Below the pieces are notes generated by a model. The model did not search any database. It was not told the DNA's origin and worked only from the letters and a program-made list of their open reading frames with translations. 64,000 nucleotides of DNA. Source: Haloterrigena salifodinae. Lineage in GTDB: Archaea; Halobacteriota; Halobacteria; Halobacteriales; Natrialbaceae. This document shows, piece by piece, positions 1 to 8,311 of this stretch. Both the position numbers and the translations under genes were made by a program. Position 1 is the stretch's first letter; each line of letters starts with the position of its first letter. The stretch covers positions 186,001-250,000 of the forward strand of contig NZ_RQWN01000002.1 in the NCBI RefSeq assembly GCF_003977755.1. The letters run 5' to 3'.

Positions 1-739
1 CTATCACTGGCGGCGACGATTCCGTTCGATAGCCGCCGCGCTCGTCGCCGCCGTCCTCGGCGTCGCCGTTCGACGGCGGACGAACGACGCTCGAGTTCGG
101 CTGACCGCGGCCGGAGCGACAATCGGCGCGGCCGTTTACGCTGTCCGCGTGCTGCGACGCCTCCTGTCGCCGCCACCGTGGGCGCTCGAGCGAGCCAAGT
201 ACGACGCGCTGGCGGTCCGCCTCCCCCTCGCCGACGCCGATCGGGTGCTCGACGTCGGCTGTGGCACCGGCCGGTCGCTCGTGGGTCTCGCACCGTACGT
301 CTCGCCCGACGCGGACGTGCTCGGGTTCGACGTCTTCGACGATCGAGTCATCCTCGGGAACGGCCCCGTGCTCGTCCGCCGGAACGGGACCCGCGCCGGC
401 CTCGCGGTGACGCCGGTCGCCGGCGACGCGGCGGCGCTGCCGTTCGCCGACGACTCGATTCCAGTCGTCACCGCCTGTCGCGTCCTCCACGATCTCGAGG
501 CGCCGGCTGCGGATCGAACGCTACGCGAGATCCGACGCGTCTGCGACCCCGACGGCGCGCTCGGGGTGCTCGAGTTGCCGTTGACTCCCGACGGCGTTTC
601 CCGTCACCCCGAGTCCTACTGGACGGATCGCATCACCGCGGCGGGCTTCCGGATCGAGTCGCTCGAGCGACTCGAACGCGATACCGGGAACCACTATCTT
701 GTGATCGTCGCGACGCCGCGAATCGGGAGCGACGGGTAG
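1..739 (+). CDS. Membrane-anchored class I SAM methyltransferase, 5' end outside window
   Basis: The reading frame is open from base 2, so the gene starts left of the window. The first ~50 visible residues contain two short hydrophobic stretches (around AAALVAAVLGVAV and TAAGATIGAAVYAV), which suggests a membrane-anchored N-terminus. A Rossmann methyltransferase domain follows, with motif I DVGCGTG and a motif-IV-like region at TACRVLHDLEAP. The GTG at 149 would give a 196-residue soluble protein and is a possible internal start, but the upstream frame looks coding. Substrate unknown. Confidence 0.8.
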   Translation, partial: YHWRRRFRSIAAALVAAVLGVAVRRRTNDARVRLTAAGATIGAAVYAVRVLRRLLSPPPWALERAKYDALAVRLPLADADRVLDVGCGTGRSLVGLAPYVSPDADVLGFDVFDDRVILGNGPVLVRRNGTRAGLAVTPVAGDAAALPFADDSIPVVTACRVLHDLEAPAADRTLREIRRVCDPDGALGVLELPLTPDGVSRHPESYWTDRITAAGFRIESLERLERDTGNHYLVIVATPRIGSDG

Positions 740-875
740 CCCGCCCGCCGTCGGCTCCCGTCGGCCGGACCGCCGGCAGGCATCGCCTCGAGACGGTCAC
801 CGGAAACGGACTACTTAACGGAACGTACAAATCCTTTATTCCGGGGTTCGTGGTTAGCACTCGTTGTGGGAGATA

Positions 876-1955
876 ATGCCAAACACATGCTGCGATCGCC
901 GCCGGTTCCTCGCTGTCGCGGGGGGCGTGACTGCGACCGTCGCAGGCTGTCTCGGCGGTCCGGGTGGGAGCGACTCGGGCGATACCGCCGACGGCGAGCC
1001 CGCCGTCACCGACGTCTCGCTGCTGCTCAACTGGCGGATCAGCGGGCTGCACGCGCCCTACGTCGCGGCCCGTGAGAACGGATTTTACGCGGACGAGGGG
1101 TTCGAGAGCGTTGATATCGAGAGCGGGGACGGCTCGGACTTCGCCGCGAACCAGGCCGGACTGGGGAACGTCGAGTTCGCGATCACGAGCGCCGATCAAC
1201 TGTTGAACGTCAACAGCCGCGGGCTCTCACCGCGCTGCGTCGCGGTCGTCATGCAGCGCAACCCGAACGTCGTCTTCGCGACCCGCGACGGATTCGGCGA
1301 GCTAACCGACCCCGAACAACTCGAGGGCGCGACCGTCGGCAGCGGTCCCGGCATGGTCCGCCAGATGACCGAGGCGTACCTCGAGCACCACGGCGTCCTC
1401 GAGAGCGTCGACTACGTCGACGCCGGCTTCGACACCGTCCAGCAGTTGCTCGCGGGTGACCTCGACGCCGTCGGCGGCGTCTTCGGCGACGTCGTGGATG
1501 CCGAGCACCAGGGCGCGACCGTCGATGTGCTCTCGATCGACGAGACGATTCGCTCGTACGGCCACCTCGTCGCGACCGACGCGAAGTTCGCCGAATCGAA
1601 CGAGACGACCGTCAGTTCGTTTCTCCGCGCGACCGCGAGAGGCGCCGTCTGGGCGAGTACCAACCCCGCTGACGCGATCGCTCTCCTCGTCGACGCCCAG
1701 CCCGAACTCGAGGAGGTCCGCGAGAACCAGACCGACAAGTGGGACCGGATGCACGCTGAGTACATGTTCTCAGAGACCGTCCGCGAGCGCGGCTGGGGAT
1801 ACAGCGAATCGGGACCGTGGGCGGAGACCTACGAGACGCTCGCGGCGGCCGACGTCTTCGAGGACGACGTCGATCCCGAAACGGTGTGGACGAACGACTA
1901 CCTCGACGATGAGTCCGAATACATCGCCGACTACGCGGCGCGGGTCGAGTCGTAA
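876..1955 (+). CDS. ABC transporter substrate-binding lipoprotein, NMT1/ThiY-SsuA family
   Basis: This is an extracellular binding protein for a small organic ligand. The N-terminus is a Tat lipoprotein signal: DRRRF near residue 8, a short hydrophobic segment, then VAGC with lipobox Cys25. I chose the ATG at 876, which starts exactly at this signal, over the in-frame TTG at 864. The NMT1-like body begins at LLLNWRISGLHAPYVAA (about residue 48) and is typical in length. The protein is homologous along its length to the binding domain of the HTH fusion at 5865-7139, sharing LNWR near the start and VRERGWG near the end. A permease follows 111 bp downstream but no ATPase gene lies on this strand. 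Thiamine-precursor, nitrate/sulfonate or related ligands are possible; the sequence does not decide. Confidence 0.88.
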   Translation: MPNTCCDRRRFLAVAGGVTATVAGCLGGPGGSDSGDTADGEPAVTDVSLLLNWRISGLHAPYVAARENGFYADEGFESVDIESGDGSDFAANQAGLGNVEFAITSADQLLNVNSRGLSPRCVAVVMQRNPNVVFATRDGFGELTDPEQLEGATVGSGPGMVRQMTEAYLEHHGVLESVDYVDAGFDTVQQLLAGDLDAVGGVFGDVVDAEHQGATVDVLSIDETIRSYGHLVATDAKFAESNETTVSSFLRATARGAVWASTNPADAIALLVDAQPELEEVRENQTDKWDRMHAEYMFSETVRERGWGYSESGPWAETYETLAAADVFEDDVDPETVWTNDYLDDESEYIADYAARVES

Positions 1956-2066
1956 CCGCCCGCGCGTCTCGAGGCGAACTGTGAACTGGCGGCCGACCGA
2001 GGAACGGCGGATTCGACGGCGCCGACGGAGCGCCAGCGAACCGATGTCGAGAAGGGAGCGAGATCG

Positions 2067-2978
2067 ATGACCGATCGCAGTACGGAGTCAGTGGCCGACG
2101 GCGGGACCGAATCGATGCCCGACGGGGAAACGGGAGCGGGAGCGATGCCCGACGACCGGACCGATACCCACCATCGCCCGATCCGTACGCCGTCGATCGG
2201 GAGCCCGCGGTCCGTGCGCGATCGCGTCGGTCTCGTCGGGAAACGCGTCGGACCGCCGGCGGTCGTCCTCCTCGCGCTGCTCGCCGCGTGGCAGGCGGCC
2301 GTCGTCGTCACCGGGCTCCCGACGCTGATCCTTCCGTCACCGACCGACGTCGCGACCGCGCTGCTCGAGACGTATCCGACCTTGCTCGGCGATGCGGTCG
2401 TGACGGGCGTCACCGCCGCAGCGGGGCTGCTCGCCGGCGGTCTCGTCGGCTTCGCGCTCGCGTTCGCGATGACCTACTCGCGGACGGCGACGCGGACGCT
2501 GGTGCCTTACGTCGTCGCCTTACGGATCGCGCCGCTGATCGCCGTCGCGCCGCTGCTGTTCCTCTGGTTCGGCCGCGGAATCCCGGCGCGGGCGCTGCTC
2601 GTCGCGACGTTGACCGTCTTCCCGATGACCATCGCCGCGCTCGACGGACTGCGGGAGACGCCGGCGGCGTACCTCGACCTCGCCGACTCCGTGGGCGCGT
2701 CGCGGCTCGAGACCTTCCTGTTCGTCCGCGTGCCGGCCGCCGCGCCGAGCGTCGTCGCCGGGTTCAAAATCGCGGCCACGCTGTCGGTCATCGGCGCGGT
2801 CGTCGCCGAGTTCGTCACACTCCGGGCCGGACTGGGCTACCGGGTGTTCGACACGGCGACGTACCTCGAGACGGCCGAGACCTACGCCGCGCTGGTCGTC
2901 CTCTCGGCGCTGGGTGTCGGGTTCTATCTGGTTCCGGTGGCGCTCGAGCGGCTGTTGTGGTCGACTTCGGAACGATAG
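2067..2978 (+). CDS. ABC transporter permease, BPD_transp_1 family
   Basis: Integral membrane permease partner of the lipoprotein upstream. After a ~60-residue hydrophilic acidic N-terminal extension come about six hydrophobic helices. The cytoplasmic EAA-type loop that docks the ATPase is visible at ALDGLRETPAAYLDLADSVG, about residues 190-210. Length 303 aa is typical for SsuC/ThiX-type permeases plus the extension. There is no ATPase gene on this strand, so it probably uses the ATPase at 5092-5868, whose own permease (4319-5095) is a paralogue. Confidence 0.88.
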   Translation: MTDRSTESVADGGTESMPDGETGAGAMPDDRTDTHHRPIRTPSIGSPRSVRDRVGLVGKRVGPPAVVLLALLAAWQAAVVVTGLPTLILPSPTDVATALLETYPTLLGDAVVTGVTAAAGLLAGGLVGFALAFAMTYSRTATRTLVPYVVALRIAPLIAVAPLLFLWFGRGIPARALLVATLTVFPMTIAALDGLRETPAAYLDLADSVGASRLETFLFVRVPAAAPSVVAGFKIAATLSVIGAVVAEFVTLRAGLGYRVFDTATYLETAETYAALVVLSALGVGFYLVPVALERLLWSTSER

Positions 2979-3051
2979 TCGCGAACGGTAGCGGGTCTCT
3001 CAGATGCGCGTGCCGGTTTCGACACCGCGAATGGAACGCGCGTTACGGCTC

Positions 3052-3918
3052 CTAACTCATGCGTTCGTACACGCCCTGGACGACGTTGATCCGGTCTTCT
3101 TCGAGGTTCCGGACGACGTTCGCCGCTTTGACCGGCGTTTCCGCTCCCAGCAGGAGGTTTAGTCCGAGCGGTGGCGGCGCGTCCGCTGGCCGCGATCGCA
3201 TCGACTCCACCACATTCCGGAACCACTCGAGGCTCGGCTCCGTGACGTCCCTCCAGGCGATCTCGTCGAAGCCGCGATCGAGGACGATCTCCCGGAGTCG
3301 CTCGGGCGGATCGAGGTAGCTGAGGGATGCATCCGACGCCCAGGGGACCGGAAACACCGGTTCGCCCCGCGGCCCGGCACAGATTTCGTACAGTGCGAGC
3401 GTACCCCCTGGTCTGCAGACGCGTCCCGCTTCCTCGACCGCCGCTCCCGTGGCCTCGATGTTCAACAACGCGTGCTCGAACCAAACGACGTCGAACGTCT
3501 CATCCTCGAACGGCAGGTCGAGGGCGTTCCCGCGCTGGAAGCGGACCTCGTCGGTCAACCCCACTCGATCGGTAAAGAGCGTCGCAGCCCGACAGTACTC
3601 CTCGACGATATCGATTCCGACGACGTCGCAACCGAACTCGGAAGCGAGGGTGCGAGCGGGCCCACCGATCCCACACCCGATGTCGAGGACACGAGAGTGG
3701 GCTTCGACCGCCGCGAGGTCGGCGACTTCTCGGGTCGCCTCGCGGCCGCGGATGTGGAACTCGTCGAACGATGCGATATCGTCCCGAGTGAGCGCATCGA
3801 CGTCTTTCCCGGCGGCTTCGAGGGCGGCGAGGATTTCGTCGCCGAGGTCGGTCACTCCATAGTGTTCGTTCAAGGCCGCTTCGTCGGGGCTGTCCGCTTT
3901 CGATTCATCGTTCGTCAT
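3052..3918 (-). CDS. Class I SAM-dependent methyltransferase, UbiE/sarcosine-methyltransferase-like
   Basis: A 288-residue soluble methyltransferase. Motif I is VLDIGCGIGGPARTLA (about residues 76-91), followed by an acidic loop VVGIDI and the motif II/III region NALDLPFEDETFDVVWFEHALL. The N-terminal helical region (DDIASFDEFHIRGREAT) resembles small-molecule methyltransferases of the UbiE/glycine-sarcosine type; the acceptor is unknown. The ATG at 3918 gives an acidic N-terminus typical of haloarchaeal cytoplasmic proteins. It sits alone between the two halves of the ABC system and converges with the permease at 2067-2978. Confidence 0.85.
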   Translation of the reverse strand: MTNDESKADSPDEAALNEHYGVTDLGDEILAALEAAGKDVDALTRDDIASFDEFHIRGREATREVADLAAVEAHSRVLDIGCGIGGPARTLASEFGCDVVGIDIVEEYCRAATLFTDRVGLTDEVRFQRGNALDLPFEDETFDVVWFEHALLNIEATGAAVEEAGRVCRPGGTLALYEICAGPRGEPVFPVPWASDASLSYLDPPERLREIVLDRGFDEIAWRDVTEPSLEWFRNVVESMRSRPADAPPPLGLNLLLGAETPVKAANVVRNLEEDRINVVQGVYERMS

Positions 3919-4318
3919 GTCTGTACCCTCCCTCGGCAGGAGACGTCACAGTGGCCGGCCACCGCGTTGCTCCCGTCGTCTCTCGAGTCGGCCATCATCT
4001 TCGGTTCCCTGGCACGACATCGACTAAGTGCGGTGAGTTCCTGCGACAGGACATCTTGATTTTCCGTGGACGTCGTTCGTATGGTTCCATTCTAGATGGC
4101 TATGGCATCAGGCACCATAGCGTTTACACGACCGTCGCTGATTCGCGGTTGATTTCGTCTCAGCAGGATCGGCGCGAGATCTGCCCCTCTGTATGCAGCA
4201 GGCGGTTTTCGGCAGACGGCTGGTTATCGATAGTCGGTCCGGTAACTGCTTCGCCCGTACTCGTCGCGGGATTTGCGAGTGACGACGAAGAAGGAACATC
4301 GACGACTATCTGTCGCGA
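3919..4318. other. Intergenic stretch with a 7-bp inverted repeat
   Basis: I see no gene in these 400 bases, which are less GC-rich than their surroundings. A 7-bp inverted repeat, GCTATGG and CCATAGC, lies at 4099-4105 and 4115-4121 with a 9-base loop. It could be an operator or hairpin. The stretch is the upstream region of the methyltransferase at 3052-3918 and the downstream end of the ABC operon at 4319-7139. Confidence 0.4.
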
Positions 4319-5095
4319 TCAACCCGCCACTTCGAGCCCCAGCCACCGCTTCACACCGCGCTGGACGAGCACCACCGCCCCGTACAGCGCCAGCCCCAGC
4401 GCCAGCAATACCGCGAGCGCCGCGAGCATGACGTCCGGGCGGACGTTCTCCGAGCCCATCTGGATCAGAAAGCCCAGTCCGCGGTCCGCGATCACCCACT
4501 CCGCGACGACCGCGCCCACCACCGCGAGGGTCACTGACTGCTTGAGCCCCGCGAAGACGTCCGGCAGCGCGTACGGGAGGTCGACGTAGACGATCCGCTC
4601 GAGCGGGCCGGCGTCGACCGACCGCAACAGGTCGCGGTGGGCCGACGGGGCGCGCTCGAGGCCGGCGGCGGTGCTCAGCACGAGCGGAAAGAAGGTGATG
4701 AGTGCGACGAAGACGACGGCGGTCTCCGTTCCCGTCCCGAGGTAGATCAACAGCAGCGGCGCGACGGCGATCTTCGGCAGGACCCTGACGGCCACCAGAT
4801 AGGGGTAGATCGCCGTCCGGAACCAGGGGAGGTAGGCGACCAATACCGCCAGCAGGAAGCCGGCCGCGATCCCGACGCTGCCGCCGTAGAGGACTTTCTC
4901 GAGGGTGTACCACGCGTTGTGGACGTACAGCGTCGGGTTCCCGACCAGTCGGGCGACGACGGCGCCGGGCGCGGGCAGGACGAACGCCGGCACGTCACCG
5001 ACGACCGTCACCGCCCACCAGCACAGCACGGCGACGGCCAGCGCGGCGGTCGGGAAGAAGACGTCACCCGCGAGCGTCCGGATTCGCGTCGTCAT
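4319..5095 (-). CDS. ABC transporter permease, BPD_transp_1 family
   Basis: A 258-residue membrane permease, last gene of a three-gene operon. The ATG at 5095 overlaps the ATPase stop codon (ATGA), which fixes the start and implies translational coupling; the frame is open further upstream only as antisense-like, Arg-rich sequence. About six hydrophobic segments are present. The EAA loop is LERAPSAHRDLLRSVDAG, and the C-terminal half contains SVTLAVVGAVVAEWVIA, matching TLSVIGAVVAEFV in the paralogue at 2067-2978. It moves the ligand recognised by the NMT1-type binding protein. Confidence 0.9.
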   Translation of the reverse strand: MTTRIRTLAGDVFFPTAALAVAVLCWWAVTVVGDVPAFVLPAPGAVVARLVGNPTLYVHNAWYTLEKVLYGGSVGIAAGFLLAVLVAYLPWFRTAIYPYLVAVRVLPKIAVAPLLLIYLGTGTETAVVFVALITFFPLVLSTAAGLERAPSAHRDLLRSVDAGPLERIVYVDLPYALPDVFAGLKQSVTLAVVGAVVAEWVIADRGLGFLIQMGSENVRPDVMLAALAVLLALGLALYGAVVLVQRGVKRWLGLEVAG

Positions 5096-5868
5096 CGGTC
5101 TCGCTCCAGATCCCGCTCCCGGTCTCGGTCGTGGGTCTCGTGAAGCGTCCGTCGGACGGTCGCGACCTGTTCCTGGAACGCCCGCGAGCCGAAGACGTCC
5201 GTGTCCCGCGGTTCGGGCAGGTCGATCTCGTAGGCGGCCTCGATCCGGCCCGGTTGCCCGCAGACGACGAGACAGCGATCGGCGAGGAACACCGCTTCGG
5301 GGACGCTGTGGGTGACGAAGACGACCGTCTTCCGCTCGCGGCGCCAGACGTCCCGGATCTCGACGCCGAGTTCGTCGCGCGTGATCTCGTCGAGTTCGCC
5401 GAACGGCTCGTCCATCAGGAGCACGTCCGCGCCGAGGTGGAGCGCGCGGGCGATCGCAACCCGCTGGCGCATTCCACCCGAAAGCTGCACCGGCCGCGCG
5501 TCCGCGAACCCCTCGAGTCCCATCGTCTCCAGCAGCGCCCGCGCGTCGGCCTCGTCGGGCTCTTCGCCGGCCAGCCGCCGGAGGAACGTGACGTTCTCGA
5601 GCGCCGTTTTCCACTGGAAAAGGGTGTGGCGCTGGAAGACGAAGCCGAGGTCGGCACCGGCCTGTGCAGCCGCGGGCGGCTTCCCGTCGATGCGCACGCG
5701 GCCGGTCGTCGGCTCCTGGAGGCCGCCGATCGTCCGCAGCAGCGTCGTCTTCCCGCAGCCCGACGGGCCGACGACCGTGACGAACTCGCCGTCGTCGATC
5801 CGGAGGTCGACGTCTTCGACCGCGGTGACGTCGTCGAACCGAACCGTGACGTCCGCGAGGTCGATCAC
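5092..5868 (-). CDS. ABC transporter ATP-binding protein, SsuB/TauB/ThiZ type
   Basis: A 258-residue ATPase that energises import. Walker A is GPSGCGKTT (about residues 34-42), the Q-loop lies near GFVFQRHTLF, the signature is LSGGMRQR, Walker B is VLLMDEPFGELD and the switch His is in VVFVTHSVPEA. The start is GTG at 5868, overlapping the stop of the upstream HTH/binding-protein gene; the ATPase stop overlaps the permease start. The C-terminus is a highly charged Arg/Asp/Glu run. It is the only ATPase gene near either half of this transport system, so it may serve both permeases. Confidence 0.93.
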   Translation of the reverse strand: MIDLADVTVRFDDVTAVEDVDLRIDDGEFVTVVGPSGCGKTTLLRTIGGLQEPTTGRVRIDGKPPAAAQAGADLGFVFQRHTLFQWKTALENVTFLRRLAGEEPDEADARALLETMGLEGFADARPVQLSGGMRQRVAIARALHLGADVLLMDEPFGELDEITRDELGVEIRDVWRRERKTVVFVTHSVPEAVFLADRCLVVCGQPGRIEAAYEIDLPEPRDTDVFGSRAFQEQVATVRRTLHETHDRDRERDLERDR

Positions 5869-7139
5869 GCCGCATCACCGAGCAGGGCGCCCTGCGCTAA
5901 GGCCGTCCGGAGGCGGTCCCACATCTCGGCTCGGTGCCAGCCCCAGCCGCGTTCGCGGACGGCGTCGCTGGTACCGAAGTCGGCCGCTGCGCAAGCGAAC
6001 GTTCGCCGAATTCGCTCCGGCGGGTCGTCGCTCTCCGCGGCGATCCGCTCGGCCGCCGGGCCGGGATCGCGACGCGCCGCGGCCCAGCCGCCGGTCGTCC
6101 CCGCGAGGACGTTCCCAATCTCCCGCGCCCGCTCGTCGAGCGTCCGCTTGTGGGCGATGATCGTCGGCCCGTAGATCGGGAAGTGATCGGTGACCGGCAG
6201 CACGTCGACGGTCGCTCCCTCTCGCTCGAGCTCTCGCGGATCGGCGATCGAGCCGGTCACGACGTCGGCCTCGCCCCGACGGAGGGCGTCGCGCTCCTCG
6301 CCGTTCGTATCGACGACCGCGACATCCTCGTCGAACGTTATCTGCGAGAGAAAGAGTCGTCCGAGTAGGCGCGTCTCGGCGTTCGGCGGCATGCCGACTC
6401 GTCGGCCCTCGAGCTGATCGACGCTTCGCAGGGGCTCGCCGAACGCCTCGCGGACGGTGTAGAGGACGGTCATCGCCCGCTGGTAGAGCGGCGCGACCGG
6501 GACGATCGGCTCGCCGGCCTCGCGGGCGCGGACGACCGTCGCGGCGCCGGCGAGGGCCAACTCCGCCGTTCCCGAGACGACGCGCTCGAGCGCTCGCCGG
6601 GAGCCGTCGCGGTGCTCGAGCCGGACGTCGACCCCGAACGCGTCGTACCACTCGGCCGCGATCGCCGCGTAGATCGGGACGTGGAGGGCGTTCGGCCGCC
6701 AGTTCAGCGCGAATTCGATCGGCGAGTCGGACGGCGCCGCCGCCTCGGCCCGCGGTTCCGTCGCCGCGCCGCCGCGGAAGCTCTCGGCGAGTTCGAGCAG
6801 CGCCCGTGCGTGACTCTCGTAGGTCGTTTCGATCGTCGGCTCGATGCCGGCGGCCGGTCGCCACGCGGTCCGCGGTCGACCGCCGGACGCGGCCGCGCTG
6901 ACGGTCGTCCGCTCGACCAGGTCGCGGGCCTCGAGTCGCGCCATCGCCTCGCTGATCGTCGTTCGGTTCGTCCCGGTGCCGATCTGCAGGTGAACGTTCG
7001 TGGTCAGATCGGTCTCTCGCTCGGCCCGCAAGAGTAGATACGCGAGGAGTCGGGCCGGCGTTCGCCCGATTCCGGCTGCGATGCTGTCGACGATCGGATC
7101 GTCCTCGTCGTCGAGTACCCAGACGGAACGCGTTCGCAT
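5865..7139 (-). CDS. Cytoplasmic fusion of winged HTH and NMT1-type binding domain, probable ligand-sensing regulator
   Basis: First gene of the operon with ATPase and permease. It has no signal peptide. Residues ~20-95 form a winged-helix DNA-binding domain (TGTNRTTISEAMARLEARDL as recognition region, then a GGRPRTAWR wing). A linker of ~45 residues leads to an NMT1/SsuA-type binding domain (about 141-400, starting FALNWRPNALHVP). That domain is homologous to the exported lipoprotein at 876-1955, including the C-terminal VRERGWG motif. I infer a one-component transcription regulator that senses the imported ligand inside the cell and controls this operon. An importer subunit role is unlikely without export. 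Start ATG at 7139. Confidence 0.85.
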   Translation of the reverse strand: MRTRSVWVLDDEDDPIVDSIAAGIGRTPARLLAYLLLRAERETDLTTNVHLQIGTGTNRTTISEAMARLEARDLVERTTVSAAASGGRPRTAWRPAAGIEPTIETTYESHARALLELAESFRGGAATEPRAEAAAPSDSPIEFALNWRPNALHVPIYAAIAAEWYDAFGVDVRLEHRDGSRRALERVVSGTAELALAGAATVVRAREAGEPIVPVAPLYQRAMTVLYTVREAFGEPLRSVDQLEGRRVGMPPNAETRLLGRLFLSQITFDEDVAVVDTNGEERDALRRGEADVVTGSIADPRELEREGATVDVLPVTDHFPIYGPTIIAHKRTLDERAREIGNVLAGTTGGWAAARRDPGPAAERIAAESDDPPERIRRTFACAAADFGTSDAVRERGWGWHRAEMWDRLRTALAQGALLGDAA

Positions 7140-7402
7140 TGGGATGTGGTATCAATCCACTCCCTACTGCATAAGGCTAGCACTACGCGCGGGAAGTGAA
7201 ACCGAACACGGCGCGCCGGGTGTGCGTTCGGATGCGCCGCCAGTGACTGGCCTCCGCGGGGTTCGGTCACCTTACGGAATGGCGAATTCGATTAGATATT
7301 CATTTCTTCTGTTTCCATATTAGTTTAGATATTATATTTTGATGCCGATTCCATTGATAAGTATTATCCAAACACGTGGTGTCATCTATGTGTGGTGGTA
7401 AC
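7140..7402. promoter_or_regulatory. Divergent promoter region of the ABC operon and the quinoprotein operon
   Basis: About 260 bases between divergently transcribed operons. The right half (7285-7370) is clearly AT-rich, with several TATA-like runs such as TTTAGATATTATATTTTG near 7323-7340, a likely promoter for the + strand operon. An SD-like GGTGG at 7393-7397 lies 5 nt before the ATG at 7403. I did not find a convincing operator for the HTH regulator. Confidence 0.5.
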
Positions 7403-8305
7403 ATGAGTCAGACACCAACTACGTCGAACACGAAACTCGCAGAACGAGGCGATCTGGCGACAGTGCTCGGCGTCGATACGGCAGGTGAGGAGGACATAAC
7501 GTGGACGACCCTCGCGGGGCGGGTCGAACCGCGGTCCGATTCGACGTTCGCCTCGAGCGGGGCGACGATCCGGGCCGACCTCGGCGACCGGCTCGATCCC
7601 GACCTGCTCGAGCGCGAGCGCGAGCGGATCGCAGACGAGATCGGTCGCTTGCCGGACGTCCGCGAGGCGGGCGTTCCGGACGGGCCCGAGGGACTGTATA
7701 CGGAGGTCGCCAAGCCCGGTTGGCGCCTCTACGATCACCTTCTCGAGGCGGGATTCTTCGAACGCCTCGACGAGACCCTGCCGCGGTTCTCGGCCGAGCA
7801 CGTCGAGACCACGGCGCGCGAACTGGTCCTGACGGATCGGCTCTCGTCGGCGCTCGACGACGCCGGCTTCGACGAGGTGGAGAAGACGGCGCTGCTTTCC
7901 GCCGTCGCCAACGACAGCGAACGGCTCTCGCGGTGGGTGCCGGCGAATCAGATCCCGGACGACGTCGAGTTCGAGACGTCGACCGTCCCCCCGTTACATC
8001 AGCGGGCGATGGGCGGAGCGCTGCTGTGGATCCGCGGTCTCGACAGACACCTCTGGCAGAACGAGGTGCTCGTCACCGAGGAGATCCTCGACGACGCGGC
8101 GTGGTACGTGAAGGCGATGCTGGGCGGCCTGTTCGTCACGGCGACCGCCGCCCACGACCTCGCCGCGGCGGACCGATTCACGGACGAACAGCTGACCGCC
8201 GCGCTCACCGCGGGGACGGCCGTCCAGATCGTCAGTCAGGAGGAACTGCTCCACGCCGTCTTCTACATCACGGACGAGATGCGCGCGCCGAGCGAACTGA
8301 GGTGA
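7403..8305 (+). CDS. Uncharacterised, mostly helical protein in the quinoprotein operon
   Basis: A 300-residue acidic protein I do not recognise. It looks largely alpha-helical, with long amphipathic stretches (RLDPDLLERERERIADEIGRL; AHDLAAADRFTDEQLTAAL). There is no signal peptide. The C-terminal half carries clustered His and Glu (DRHLWQNEVLVTEEIL, ATAAHDLA, QEELLHAVFYITDEM) that could bind a metal or cofactor. I chose the ATG at 7403 because an SD-like GGTGG precedes it; in-frame ATGs lie at 7376 and 7388. Its stop overlaps the SD of the quinoprotein gene 6 bp downstream, so the two are translationally linked. A maturation or partner role for the dehydrogenase is a guess from position. Confidence 0.75.
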   Translation: MSQTPTTSNTKLAERGDLATVLGVDTAGEEDITWTTLAGRVEPRSDSTFASSGATIRADLGDRLDPDLLERERERIADEIGRLPDVREAGVPDGPEGLYTEVAKPGWRLYDHLLEAGFFERLDETLPRFSAEHVETTARELVLTDRLSSALDDAGFDEVEKTALLSAVANDSERLSRWVPANQIPDDVEFETSTVPPLHQRAMGGALLWIRGLDRHLWQNEVLVTEEILDDAAWYVKAMLGGLFVTATAAHDLAAADRFTDEQLTAALTAGTAVQIVSQEELLHAVFYITDEMRAPSELR

Positions 8306-8311
8306 TATCCC

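Noticed and set aside
4319-5878. Apparent 519-residue fusion of an Arg-rich protein with a permease
   Set aside because: The Arg-rich part is the ATPase gene read in another frame. The permease has its own ATG overlapping the ATPase stop.
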